Shown in pieces: positions 12,301-25,900 of a stretch of DNA of 64,000 bases (its first letter is position 1; every line of letters begins with the position of its first letter). Source of the stretch: Onchidella celtica (taxonomy: Eukaryota > Mollusca > Gastropoda > Systellommatophora > Onchidiidae). Location: the NCBI GenBank assembly GCA_963931925.1, contig OZ007575.1, forward strand, positions 45,145,152 to 45,209,151, read 5' to 3'. Under the pieces are notes generated by a model. That model was not told the DNA's origin. It searched no databases and saw nothing but the letters and a program-made list of their open reading frames with translations. The translations under genes were made by a program, and so were the position numbers.

Positions 12301-12584
12301 AAAGACTTGGTTCGTTTATTTCCATTGAAATAATGAGTATATAAGCCTGCAGTTCATTTGTGTGGTCATTATAACGCAGAACTATTGGCGAGAAGCGGAA
12401 GGTTAACATATTGGCAGGATGTAGCGTGTTTTAACATACATGTAGTGAAACTCTCATCGTGTTTCCAATGCAAGTTCTAACTCATTCAACGCAGTAACTT
12501 ATATGGCTGTGGACGGGAACTCTCAACACTATCCAATTTGAAATGTAGACGTAGTTCATAGATGTTGTTTCTTTCACTCAGTAT

Positions 12585-12765
12585 GAACACAAGACATAGG
12601 ACATTAGACATTAAAGTAAAGGAAAATCAATGAACCAGGATGGGATTCACTATTTCAAGAAGTTGGCTTAGATATTAGTGTTAGAAAATCGGTGTCCACT
12701 CGAGCCGAATATTTGGCTTTCCGTAGCGAAGTGAAAATCCGCAAGCCAAATATTCGGCTAAATGT
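12585..12765. repeat. Interspersed repeat family H, copy 1, with a 17-bp perfect hairpin
   Basis: Shared with 44398-44560 in the opposite orientation (AACCAGGATGGGA, AGTTGGCTTAGATATTAGTG, GTCCACTCGAGCC). Within it, AGCCGAATATTTGGCTT (12703-12719) and AAGCCAAATATTCGGCT (12743-12759) form a perfect 17-bp stem with a 23-base loop. Confidence 0.7.
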
Positions 12766-13358
12766 AGCGAATGAGTTAAAAGTGTTTTGTTATGCCGTTT
12801 GGGAAGGTCTTTGATTGGTTGGTTGTCTCACCGTATTGTTATTGTTGCTACTGTTATATTTGAACATAGCAGTAGGGGACATCAACTTTATGGATGAAAA
12901 TCAAAGATGCTGCTTACAAAAAATATTTATTGCACGCTTGGTAACGCACCTTTTGGTTGTAGATATTTGCATTTTATGTCATTGGTCTGATAGTCATGGC
13001 ATTGTTGTCATCAGCGAACTTCATTTGTGTGGTTCATTCAGTATAAGTTCAGCAGCCTCTGATGTGGTTTTTCTCAGTGTGAACACATCAAAATTAGGTT
13101 TATTGTTGAGGAAAATAGGGCAGCGGTATTACTTATTTATACGTAAACCATGTTATGCCAAATGCCGATCCACATGAGTGTTACATATGAATTGTCGTTT
13201 ACTGGGTTTATTCTTTAATTTTATGCATAGTTATGATTTAATGAATAGTGAGGAATTTTTTTTTATGAAACTTACTGCGTTTGGTGGGAGGTCTAAAGAT
13301 CAGAGCTATGGTTGGCATGTGTAGAATTGTATTTTTTAAATTTTTTTTAGCCATCTCA

Positions 13359-13555
13359 CGACCTTGGTTCTTGTTTGTTCTGTCTCCATTTGCTGAAAAA
13401 ACAAAAAAACAAAACAACAACTGGAGATATTTAGAAGAATGATATGTAGAAGAGGTATAACAAATGCACACTTTGATATTTGTTTAAAATGCGCTGTGAA
13501 ACTTATCAAGCTGCTTCACGGCTCCAATTGATTCTAATTCCATATCATAATAGGT
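13359..13555. mobile_element. MITE family A, copy 3, truncated
   Basis: The left end CGACCTTGGTTCTTGTTTG is followed by the interior seen in copies 4 and 5 (ATGTAGAAGAGGTATAACAAATGCACAC, given here in part; CAAGCTGCTTCACGG). The right inverted end is missing. Orientation is opposite to copies 1 and 2. Confidence 0.65.
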
Positions 13556-15029
13556 AGAATGCGCATATCCACCATCTTGTCTGTCCGGACTCACTTAAGG
13601 CGTCGTGAACCAATTGGCGGCGAGTTTTAAAAAAGTTCACTACTGTAAACAATGACACGTGTGTATACGCACATGGGAGCCGTTCGGTCAATTCTTTCAC
13701 TTCCTATCTCTTCTTTACACGGATGGCAGGGAATCGGACCAGTTTGGATCCATCCTTTCCACCCCTGTCACAACAGTCAACTCCAATGCAACCAGCAGGC
13801 ATTTTAACCGCTTAGACACATCTCGAAGTTACACTCATCAGCTGATCCACCGGCCATCTTGTTTGGCGGAAGTTACAAAACAAAAACTCTGTGACGTCAT
13901 GCGCATTCTACCTATAATGAAGCCGCAAATGTTTTACGTCGATTTCTCAGTTACGCAAAAAAATGGAGTTGGCGCCAACACGAACTAAGGGCGCGATCTG
14001 TCCATCCACACTAAGCCAGCGCTGCAGTGCTGTCTTTGTAACTTTGCGTTGGGTTAGGGTGTCTTAAGAATCATCAGATAAACTTTAATGACAAAAGTAA
14101 CCAAAAAAATTAATAGTAGCGATAAAGGGACATAAAAACTACGATGTGTCAGCATCATGAGCCAGGGTTGTGCCATGGTCTCCTTTTCCCGTTAAACAAA
14201 ACAATGCAGTAATAAAATTAACAAAGCTGAACAGGACACGTGGTTATAAATGCAGCAGGAGCCACTGACACCAGCATTGTCAAGGACAACAGCGGATGAT
14301 TTGTGATGTGATTGGTGGGAGCTTCTTACAGGGTCTCCTCCCGTCTTAAAAGAATCAGATTGACTCTTTTTTACGTAATTATTTCATCATTGGAAGGATG
14401 GAAGTAAAAATATGAAACGAAAAAGGGGTAGTGGGGTGAACGAGGGGTGGGTGTGGGGGTTAGTGGAGACAGCCCCTTTGGAATGGACAGCATGATGAGT
14501 TATGTAGAAATACAGTATCTAGATTCTAGTGTACATAGGAATTATTTATTTGCAAGCAGCACAACTCTTACCGGAACTTTGAACTTTAAATTGTAATGAT
14601 ACAAGTCTTCCGTAAGATCAAGACCAGTCCTACAGTTCAATGCTGAAAGTTGCTGTGTCATGTCCTATTCATTTAAACTAATGGCACTTAAACGTGTGGA
14701 GAACAATTGCTAGTTCAGCAGTGAATTTTGTATGGTAACATGTGCTCTTTTATGTATGTTGGTGATGGGAAAGTGTCAGTGTTATTAATGAGCAGCTGCT
14801 TTTTGCCTGCCCATGTAGGTAGAGTTTGAGTTATAATCGGGCTGGAGCTGGGTAGAGTCAAACATTCAGTGGAAACAGATGGTCCCTATATAGCTTTGCT
14901 GATAATGAATAATGTTAGAGTTGATCTGCAGTTTGTCTCGCGATATTGTCGTTGTATAATGTGCACTGCTCATCAGGAATGTTCAGCGAATAGTGATGAG
15001 TAGATGGCAGGAGAGGGGAGGGCGGGAAA
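13556..15029. other. Non-coding sequence, no gene seen
   Basis: An open frame at 13659-13988 has no recognisable domain. Around 14300-14345 there is a short segment resembling family G (GGTGGGAGCTTCTTACAGGG). Nothing else is supported. Confidence 0.3.
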
Positions 15030-15235
15030 GATGGGACAGTTGGATGGGTGGATGGATGTATCATGGATGGGCGAATAGGTGGATGGATGGATGGATGGAT
15101 ATATGGATGGATGGGTGGATGAATGAATGGGTTGGTGGATAGATGGCTGGGTGAATGAATGGAAAAATGGATGGATGGACGTGTTGATGGATGGACGAAT
15201 GGATTGATGGATAAGTGGATGGATGAGTGGAACTG
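15030..15235. repeat. (GATG)n-type tetranucleotide repeat
   Basis: About 200 bases of degenerate GGAT/GGATGGAT units. The resulting open frame on the - strand (IHPSIHPS-type) is an artefact of the repeat. Confidence 0.9.
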
Positions 15236-15726
15236 AAAGGGATAAGGACATTGTCTGCATATAATTATATGATATCAGAACTTAGATAAGCATTTTCATG
15301 CAAAAGACAATTAGATAAATATATTATAAAAACGAATAAACAGACGGATGGACATACAATTACACTTAACACAACTCAAAACAGATGATGAAAATAGGAA
15401 AAATAATATTATTTAGAATTAAAGCAGTTTGCACAATAAATAATGTATGCATGATGGAATGTTACTGTCAGACTTACTGTGAAGTTCGGTGGCTACTATG
15501 TAACGTATCATAATCTTAATGTGATAGCCCGTGTGGGAAAAAGAAGCCAGTTGGTACCAGTGGTCCGTTCATTTGGTTGTAATGACCGAGTCATATTTAC
15601 AGGCCGTCCTATTTGATCTTATCTTTGGGCTGGGTCTTTATTTGTACTGAGCAAGCATCGTAAATTTTGCAACGCAGGGGTCTCCCTTTTTGTTCCTGCT
15701 GTGGTTTCTTATTGTTTGTGAAAGGA

Positions 15727-16023
15727 TGTTGTTGCAAGTACGTACGGTCTCCAAGTTTTTGGGCTAGGGGTACGTATTTTTAAGCCTTTAGTGATTCCAG
15801 AACTGGAGAGTTCCCCCCGAAATGCTCCTTGACAACCGCCATAATTATTCTTTCAGATTTTCTTTTTTTTTTTTTTTTGGTTGAAAGAGTAGGGGTCGGG
15901 GTTAGGGATTCGATAAGATTTAGGGTTGTAGGGTTGAGGATAAGGACGGGGTTAGGGATAGGTACTTATACGTACGCTGCCCTAGCGCAAAACCCTTGGG
16001 ATGCGTACGTACTTACAACAATA
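15727..16023. mobile_element. Fold-back MITE family B, copy 1
   Basis: About 297 bp. The left arm TGTTGTTGCAAGTACGTACG pairs with the right arm, which reads TATTGTTGTAAGTACGTACG on the other strand. Inverted similarity continues to GCTAGGGGTACGTA, roughly 55 bases with gaps. The interior has a row of degenerate GGGTTAGGG/TTTAGGG motifs (15890-15962). Copies lie at 30291-30591, 47070-47356 and 52250-52565. Confidence 0.8.
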
Positions 16024-16081
16024 GCCTTGAGAAAATGATTTTTTGAAATTTCTTTATAACTCATTGCAGTTTTTCCCTCAG

Positions 16082-16640
16082 TCTGTCTCTCTCTCTCTCT
16101 CTCTCTCTCCCCAATCTCCCACTCTTTGACCCCTGTCTTTCTTTCTCTACCTGTCTGTCTCTCTCAGTCCTCTCTGTATGTCTTTTGACTGTTTCAGTCT
16201 GTCTGTTTCTGCTTCTGTCTTTATCTCGTTTGCCGTGTCTCTGTCACCGCTGTTATGCCCCCCCCACCCCTATCTCCCTCTTTCTCTCTCTCTTAGGTGT
16301 TTGGTGGGCTCTTATGGCAGGGTCTCCTCCCATTCTGTTGATCTGTTTTCTTCTGTCCATCCTCTTGCTTTTTCCAGGCACAATGTGGCCGTTTGTCGTG
16401 AGGACGTGCTTTCACCAAACTCAAACTCAGACACACTCTCTCTCTCTTTTTCTCCTGTCCTGTCTCTCTCTTGCCATCTCTCTCTCTCTCTCTCTCGCTC
16501 TCTCTGTACTGTCTGTCCCCCTTCTCGCTGTGTCGCTGTTTCAGTCCGCCAGTTGTGTCTTTCCAGGCCTTAATCTTTCTCTCTGTCTGACCGCCTGTCT
16601 CTCTCTCATTACGCAATTCCTTTTTTACCACATGTATATC
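16082..16640. repeat. Pyrimidine (CT)n tracts around a family G copy
   Basis: (CT)n runs lie at about 16087-16110 and 16432-16505. Between them, 16300-16440 matches family G (GGTGGGCTCTTATGG, GAGGACGTGCTTTC, CAAACTCAAACTCA). The Ser/Leu-rich open frames across here come from the repeat and are not genes. Confidence 0.8.
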
Positions 16641-16857
16641 CAATTACAACTATCTTCAGAGCCTAATATCACCATTGACGCTGTTCATTTAGAATGCTTT
16701 TGGTGAGGCTGGGCCTATAGGTCATTGTTTATCTTTCTGGGGCGTGGTATAAGTTAAAAATACCTAATACAGAATAGAGCATAGGCCAGTATAATTATTC
16801 TGAATCAAAAATGTTTTAGAAGGCCTCTGATTGGTTGGTTCCTTTCTGTCAATGTAG

Positions 16858-16999
16858 AAATATGAGCAGGCCCACACTGACCTGGAAAAAAGCCTATCAC
16901 AAGCTGACAGCCAAGAGAAGGAGGCAGAGACAAAGGACAATCTTGAGTTTGTGGAGAGTACATTGGTTGGATTAAAAGAGGAGGAGCGAAGACTCAAAG
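16858..16999 (+). CDS. Tuba-family exon 1 of those seen: coiled coil
   Basis: Acceptor TTTCTGTCAATGTAG|AA and donor AAAG|GTGATT; phase 0 in, 1 out. It encodes KYEQAHTDLEKSL followed by an alternating charged helix ending LKEEERRLK. It has no start codon, so at least one exon lies upstream. Confidence 0.82.
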
Positions 17000-19900
17000 G
17001 TGATTGACGTGTAGTCACCCAATGGTTATCTAGAAAACTCACAGTGATTTAAAATAAATCTTGGGGAAGCTTAACCTGCTGACAAAGGCAACCTTATATT
17101 AGCTGCAAATACATGGCCAGTTTGCACGTAACTGTACAGATATATTTCATATTTGTATTTACAGGCAATTGTGTGTTTCTTCAAATTATTATTATTATTT
17201 TTTTCCATTCTGGGGAGGCAATCGTGTTGCTTTTGGATATATTTATGTACCACTGTGTTTATTTGCAAGACCATTATGCACAATCTATTTATGCATGGTT
17301 GACTGGCACTAAGGTTTGGGGTAAACACAAAGTCTGCCAATATCAAGTGCATTTCAATTTCTTTCAAGGTTCTATGTTGGATTTTCATGTCATGTTTAAT
17401 GAGTGTTAGGGAGTCAAATGTTTAACAAAGGAGTAGAAACTAAATAATGCAGAGAAGCTAGGAAACCATAGTTCAGATGAGATGGATGTTAGGTTAAAAA
17501 GGCAAGGAATCAAATTTACATTTTTTAACCCATTGATTGCCAGTGCTGTAAAACTTTTAAAGGATATTTTTAAAATAGTTTTGGTAATGCGTGATTCCTA
17601 AAAGTGCTACCTTTTCATGCAGCAGGTATAACTTGAAATAGTGATACCAGCTTGTAATGTAAAAATGATCTGCAGAATAATGCTACTTTTGGTCACCTAA
17701 ACACAAGCTTGTTCAGATTTCATGGAGCCGGCACTGAAAGGGTTAACTTATTTCATTAATGTAAAGATGAATTGCAGTGGCAAGGTTTACTTTATTTTTC
17801 TCTGTTTTATATTTATGGCAGTAACATTCTTTGAAGGTTCCATATAGTTATATGTACTAAATCCAGGAATGTGGCACATCATATCTGTCTCAACAGTGTT
17901 GGGATTTGAAATTAGTTATGTATTTTTGATATTCCAAGGGGAGTTTGAGAGGAGGTAAGAAAATTTAAAGCTTGTAATGTGTCCAGCAAAGCGTGCAGAA
18001 TTTGGTTTAAAATGTAAAAATGTAAATTTAAGTGTTGAAGAATTTTGTAATTTGAAATCGTGATGCAGCAAACCATGACACAACCATATCATCTTGCCAG
18101 CAAAAGAAGCGCTTTGTGTTGGCTTTTCTTGCACTATATTGTAGTTTTGTCTGAAGTCATTTCAGACAGCTTGGCAGAATTCCTTGCTGTTTTGAGATGA
18201 ACAACTGAGATTCTTATTAAACTGATAATGTGTTATACACAAGATTTGAAACTGCAGTTTAGTCTGAATGTTTGATGTGAAGAGAAATATTTATTTGAAT
18301 GAAAGAAAAATGTTAATGGTCAGTTGAATTTAAAGAAAAATAAAACGAAACAAAGACCTGTATGAAATTACTTTCAGTTAATAATTAGTTCAGTTAAAGA
18401 TTAGTTCAGTTTAGAAGTAATCAGCTGAAAATTAATTAATAGCTTCTGTTGCTTTTGATAAGTCATTCTATAACTTGTCTCCAGTTACTAGATAAACGTA
18501 TATCTGCAAATTCTACAGCATGACTCATTTAACTCCAGAGATTTTTTGTGAGTAATTTTTTTTTTTGTGTGTGTGTGACTTTTTGAAGTTAGATGGAGTA
18601 TATTTTAACTGTGATATCCATTTTATTTGTTCAGCACTTTCTTGAATTGATTTGTATTTGTTTTTGAATAGATTATAATTTTGTACCCGCTGCTGTCCCA
18701 TTTCCCACAGAAAACTTATTCTCACTCAGTCCCCATGAGGCGCGGTTGGAAAAAGCCAGACTGCTGGCCGCTCAACACGCAGAGGAGGAGGCCAAGAGGA
18801 AAGAGGAAGAGAAAAAGAGGGAGATAGAAGTGAAAGAGAAGATGCGGTCCCAGCGAGGAAAAGTCATTGACGAAATCATTGAGACAGAGAAGGATTATCT
18901 CTTCAACCTGCAGTTATGTTTGGAGACATTCCTGGATGGTCAGGTTAGTGGATTTGCACTGTTTTTTTTGTTTTTTTGTTTTAAAAATTAAAAGGATAAA
19001 ATTCTGTTTTAATTAAAAAAAGAAAAGTAAAAAGAAATATTGAACATTAGGATAATATGGATTCAGAAATATTTTTTTAATGAAAGAAACATGTTATGCC
19101 ATCTTCCATGTAATTAGTGAGGGTATCGTGGATCAGTCACTGTGAAAATGCTAATTATACAATTGGCAAAATATCACTTTAATTATTATTTCATTACAGA
19201 GATTGGAATAAAGTAACAGACAATTCTGCCTCCCAAAGGAAAAATGATGTAACTGTCAGCATGGCCATTTTCTACTTTATTGTCTCTATGAACTTGTCTC
19301 GCACATAATTCTTTTATGTCAAAGATAGATAGATGTATCTGTTACCGAAATAGCAGTTCCTGGTGTGGAAAAGAAGCATAAGTGACTGTTTCGTAATCAG
19401 AGGCAATAAAGTAGAAAAAGGCCATGCTGTCAGTTACGACATTTTTTCCTTTGGGCGGCAGTATTATCACTATGCACAGAGATTGTCCGGCATTTGATGA
19501 AATTTAGAGAAAGTCTAGATTTATATCTTTAGGACATAGTTCAGTCGTTAGAAATGATATAGCAATCTAGAGTTGTTGATGTTGTACATTTGTGCTGTAC
19601 CAGAAACCTCCGGCAGGAGTTGACCTAGAGTTTCTCCTGGGTAACATGGAAGAAATTGCTGATGTCAGTCAGAGACTGCTGGTCAACCTGGAGACTTGCA
19701 TCTCTGGGAAAAGTTTTGATGAGCAGCGTGTAGGTGAGTAGGATCTTCTCTTACAATTTCTCTTCCCTTCATTCTGTTTATGTTTTCATAAAATCCTTTG
19801 ATCAGCATGTAGATAATAACATATTCAAAAAAAGTGTAAACCATAGAGGCTGTTGTTTGGTTGGTGTGTAAGAAAACAGCCTGAATATTTTGACCAAATG

Positions 19901-22900
19901 AAAATAATGCGTAATCCTGTTCTGATGGTTGTTAATGGCCTGAACTTATGAAAACGTAAAATTTCCCATGTCCTATTTTGAATCTATGAAGCTTACATAC
20001 ATGAATTTACATATGCAGATGGCATATATTTTATTTAATGCCCAGTTTAATTCATGTTCGATTGAGGAAAAATATTAAGTTACAAAGCTCGGAAAAGAGA
20101 AACACACGCACAGCTCAGCTGGCCAAATGACGTCCTCTTTTTGGACGTAAACACCTGCTCTAGCAGTGAATTGCCGTTTTTTATGGTACACCGAAAAGAA
20201 GTTGGCATTGTTTGAAAGCACTGGCTGGGCATAGGGTATTGACTAGCAGAAGAGTTTCAGTGCTATCGGTTAATTAATTAACTGGTAGCATATGTAGAAT
20301 GACTCACTGGTTTTGATAAGCAGATGGTCTGAATTTAAAATTTCATAATCCAACATAATGCCCAATTATTCCAGTGGAGTGAATTCAAATTGAAGACAAT
20401 ATATTTGCTTTGGCAAAGTCCGCTGTTAAAATCATGTTTTCTATTCTGTTTATTAGCAACAAAGAGATTGGTATTACATGTACTCAATAAACAGAAAAAT
20501 CAGATGTTTGTTATTCTAACATTTTGTGTTTTATGGATGCGCACTAATTCACAGCAATCAGTTTGATTTAAAAAAAAAAAAATGCATTTGATTACCTTAA
20601 GAGAAAGGGAATATTCCAGATATCCCATGCAGTAAATTTATTTCAAAAACAGTTAAGTATGTAGACAGTTGTGTTGAGTATTGCCATGAGCAGTCTTTAG
20701 TTTTAAATAATAATTTATTCATGGGAATATGTTGTATAATATCCCAGGTAAGTGCTTCACCTTCTTTGCTGAGGACATGAAGAACACCTATGCTCCATAC
20801 TGTCGTAACCACGATGATGTGATCACTGCCATGGAGCGTTACTTGGACAACTCAGATATCAGTGATTATTTCAATGTCAAGCTGGAAAAGATGCGAGAAC
20901 AGACAAATGTGTTTGATATTGCTGGAGTCCTTATCAAGCCTGTACAGAGAATACTCAAATATCCTCTTCTACTCAATGAGTTACTTAAGGTGAGGAATAG
21001 TAACAGATCGTTTATAGATCTCTCTCACTGATGTATTGGTGATTTTGATATTTTTGAGTTAAGGCTGCCCTATCATTTGCTCATATATATATATATTCAT
21101 ATATGTATATTCTAACAAAGGGATGTTTCAATATCATTAATAGTTTTGAAATTCTGAGCACAGGATTATGGACAAGGCTAAGATCACAGAACTTGAAGGA
21201 ACTTTAGTATTGTGATGAAGCCTATAGTGACAATGACAGACTGTAGAACACCCCTGAAACTTGCTAACCTCTCCACAGGGGATGCAACCTGAGTGGTTTC
21301 TCAGTCCTGTTAATAATGATATTATAATAATAATAATAATAAGAGCATTTATATAGCGCCTTTCGCCGAGGCCTCAAGGCGCTTAACATTGTCCACCATA
21401 CGCGCACACACACATACTAAAGAACGGTCACACACACACAAATCATTTATCTAAATATTTTTTAAACAGGTGAGGTTTTAGTTGTTTTTTAAAACTCTCT
21501 ACACTGCATGCTGATCTCAGGGAATTTGGTAGTGAGTTCCATAATGCAGGTCCAATTTTACTAAATGACCTGTCGCCGAACGTTTTGAGGTTGCACCTAG
21601 GTTCCACCAAGAGCCCCAAGTCTTGAGATCTCAGGGCCCTGGGAGGAGCATAGGGACAGAGAAGTCCACTGATGTATGTAGGTGCAGTTGTTGTGACACT
21701 ACAGTAGCAAAACACAGCAATTTTGTATTCTATTCTGGCTTTTACTGGTAACCAGTGAAGGATTTTGAGCATTTCTGTGCTACTTTCAAATTTGGACTTT
21801 CCAAGAATTAAACGAGCCGCACAATTTTGTGCTTTTTGCAGTTTAAAAATCTTTTCATCTGAGAGAGCAGCATAGAGTGAATTGCAGTAATCAAGGCGAG
21901 ACAAAACCAAGGAGATAACTGTTTTCACTGCTTCCTGAGTCAGAACAGATTTCATACGTGAAATCCTTCGTATTTCAAAAAACATTGATTTGGTGATGTA
22001 ATTAATCTGATACTCCATGGAAAGATTTTTGTCCAAAAAGACACCCAGGTTTTTTGCTTTCTCTGAAAAATGAATATCAGTGTCAGCTAGTTGTATTTCA
22101 CTGACTTCAATCTTATTTAGCTTTGATTCAGTGGCACATAGCATAACCTCGGTTTTGTCATTGTTAAGCTGGAGCTTGCTGGTACGCATCCAGGTTTTTA
22201 CAGAGTCAAAACAATTTTGAACTTGACTCACAAGTGAAGGAAAGTCAACCAACTGAGATGCTGCATAAAGCTGCGAGTCATCTGCATACATGTGATATTT
22301 CATACTGAATGATACAAAAACTTTACTTAATGGTGACATGTACAAGGTGTATAAAACAGGGCCCAGAACAGAACCTTGTGGTACTCCGTATTTAAGTTGG
22401 AATTTGGTAGAATAACTACCTTGAATAAACACTGACTGAGATCTTTTTGTCAAGTAAGACTTGAACCATGACAAAACTATGCCAGAGATTCCAGATGTTA
22501 GAGATAGTCTTTCAAGGAGTATCGATTAATGTGGGAAATAGTTATCAGATTACATAGTGGTATTGTTGTTAGATACTAGTGTGTGTGTATGTTTGTCGCA
22601 CAATTGAGGGCTTCTTTTTGTGAGTTTGGCAGTGTTCTCTCAAATGAGTTATTTTGAAAAAAAAATAAATAATTTCTATTTTTTTTGTTTGAATGTGGAG
22701 CTTCAGAGAGAGTCTGTGAAAGTTATGTTGTTAAGTCATATTTGTGTAGTATCAGTCATTACTTGATTTTCATAAAAAGAGATACCATGGTAATTTATCC
22801 CTTGGTGCCCACACAGAACACAGAAGACAGCCATCCGGACAAGCAAGAGATTTTTGCGGCTATCAAAGCCATGACTGATGTGGCCAAAGCTATCAATGAA

Positions 22901-25900
22901 TACAAGAGAAGGAAAGATTTAGGTGAGTAGGGCTGCCACCACTCTCTTGCGCGCGGGATGTTGATGGGGACTTCTGGTAGTGTCTGCCTCTGTCATATCG
23001 TTCTGTTATAGTCTGTCTATCAGCTTGCTTCTTTTTAGAACAACATTGTCCCTGCTCTACGCTAATGGCATAAGGCATTTTTGATACTTTTGAGATGTAG
23101 AGTCAAAAGTGTTTCTTTTCCTGTCATTTGATGACTTATGGCATTACGATTCTGTTGGATTACAATATTTTCCACTTGGCACATTGATAGCCTTCATGTT
23201 CAGGAATGCAACGAGCTGTCCATTGCCTTTGGGTGCAAGTCTGATATATGTCATTATCATAGAGCAGTGACGACATGATTGTCATTGTATTGACGTGCTT
23301 TTTTGAAACTCAAACTTAAAGCCATTCTCTGTGCAAGCCTCATATATCTTGCCCAGAGACAAAGAGTTAAACAAAATTAAAGTGACAATTTTTGTAACCA
23401 CTTTTAGAGATCGTGAATATAGAAGAGGAACAGGAAGAAATGAATAAGACACTTGAAAAATGTGGATAAATTGTGTGTTTCTGTTTGACAAATGCAGTAG
23501 CAATATTATTGTGCATATGAAACAGAATGACATGAGAAGTGTTGTAAGAAAGGCTTGTAATAATAACAAGCATAAAAAGATTCTGTCTGTGCGGACTTTA
23601 TAGCTTGCTCTTGTAAAGGGGTCCTTGGGCCTTCGGCCGATATAACTAGGGGTTTTGACTAACAAAAGGCGATTGTTAATGATGAAACAACAAAAGCTGC
23701 AAAATTTAACTATCCCAATCAATTTGAAGTCATTGTCAGGCAGCAGGGTATTCTTGTGTTCTAATTTTACCTGCGAGCACATCAAATTAGTTTAAATCAG
23801 CAGGCGGGAAGTTTTGATGGTTCATCTGCTCATGAAAAAATGGGACCAGAGGTGAGCAGTTAACGACACAAAGCAAACTAAAAAGAAATTACCTCCTTAC
23901 CATTTGGAGTTTCCAAATATAAAAAAGAACCTCTTGCATGGTGGAAGGACAGCATCTTCAAAATTTCATGTAAATCCGAGCTGTATGAGGCATTATTTTT
24001 GCAAACATAGTCGTGACAGAGACAAACACCCGTGGGCTTCTAATTATAAAGATGATAAGAATGCAAGCTTATACAGTCCACATTTCCCATTTAAACTAGA
24101 CTCTAGGCGCTTCACAATTTAAAAATGAATAATAATGGCAAAAGGCAACTCACTAAAAATACAGTTACATGAAATTATAGATCTAAAGTATAATTTCTCT
24201 TGAATAGATAGGATTTTTGTGGTGGTTTAAACAGGTTCAAATTGTCATCCTTTGTAATTCTTCTCTAAATTTATGGAAGAATGAAAGAGGAAGAGAAGAA
24301 CTAAAACTTCAGGAGAGTCAAGAAAAGAAGGATGGGATAAGTAATGGAGATGAAGTTCAAAGTTCAAATAGAAGATGAACCGAGGAAAGGGAGGGAAAAA
24401 AGGGGAAAAAAACCCATATTAATTGTAGTGATAAGATACTTGCGGACAATTATGAAAAAAGGAAGCACAGAAAAAGAGGATAATTGGATTATTCATTTTA
24501 ATGATTAATTATGATTTTAAAAATGATTTTTTCTCCTGTCTTCATCAGTGTATAAATACAAGAAATTCTCTGATCAAACCTTGAGTGACAAAATTTCCAA
24601 GTTGAATCTGCATTCCATCAAGAAAAAGTCCTCGAGAATACGAGGGCGGCTCAGTACCAACTTTGGTATTTCATTACAGGTGGGTTTTACAATGTCTTAG
24701 CTGTCGCTGAATTGTGTACACCCTAGGCAGTATTTTTCACTCCTCTCTGTGAATAAATTCTGAAAGATGTAGATGTTGAAAGTTTCTTGTTGATTTGCTC
24801 AGGTTTGGTACTGGAAATTGCATGTAAATTATTCCATTCTAGCATTACAGGGGCACAATGAGACATAATATACCTGTACTTTCAGACACTTCAAAATGTA
24901 ATCTGCTAGAAAGTTGCAAATTATTTCACATATGAGCAAATTATTTCACATGTGAATCACCAAACAATTCAGCCTTCAGCCCAAATCACGTTTAGGATTA
25001 GGATCAGGACTATTTTCTCAGTTTCTTTTCCCAAAGAATCTGTTGTCCCAAGGTACTGTAATGGAAACTGTGGTCTTGCACTTGATTCTTTAAGAAAACT
25101 GATTGCTTTACACAATGCTGTTACTTTTTTTCCTCATAGATGAGAGATGAAATGTTTGAGAGAGAGGAGGCTAAATTCAGAAGCTTAGAAAAATCTGTCA
25201 AGGTGTTTCTTCGCAGTGTCCTGCAGTATTTGGAACACAGTCAGGTAAATAGAGATTTTTTGTCTTTTCTTCATGGGTAGAGTAGTTTACGAACATGCAG
25301 TGGTGATCTTAGGCTATGCAGTAATTGGACATGTTATTATGTTCTTGGATGCCCTTTGTCAATGTGGGTATTAAGACTATCCAATAATTAATTTTGATAG
25401 TACTTGTATTTACATTATAATGTAATTTTGATTCGTTGGTAGTCAGGGCTTATTTACATCTCAGATCTGTTTTTCTTCTTCTTCTTTTCTCTCTTCCATT
25501 TTAAATGTGTGTTTTGATAGAGTGGGCACAAAGTTAGTAACTCTTTCAGTCCTCACCGTCTGAACTCTTGCCCACCTGTACACCAGTTCTTTGGGCATAA
25601 AACAGCAAAAGACAAACAAAGCGAAGAAATATTAAACAAATACCACACACAGTTCATTCCATGGAGACATCCAACTTTGAATCAACATGGCCATCTCAGA
25701 TGTAGAACACATTATTTCATGATTGGCTGGGAAATTTTAGAGAAGCAGTCTGCAGTAGACAGAAACTTCCGTCATACCTAGCAGTTGTAGGAGAATGGTA
25801 TTTAGTGAGATAATGGGATACTGGGTCAGGATATCGGGTCACAAGGGTTATTGGTTGTAAAACATCAGATGTATGAATAAGATTATTCCGAATAAGAGCT

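Noticed and set aside
12815-13177. 120-codon open frame with a hydrophobic start (GCLTVLLLLLLLYLNIAVG)
   Set aside because: It looks like a signal peptide but has no ATG, no recognisable domain and no splice context; AT-rich chance frame.
16178-16706. Ser/Leu-rich open frames up to 173 codons
   Set aside because: They are translations of (CT)n tracts and a family G repeat.
23282-23785. 167-codon hydrophobic frame on the - strand
   Set aside because: It overlaps repeat families G and L and AT-rich intron; no start context or domain.
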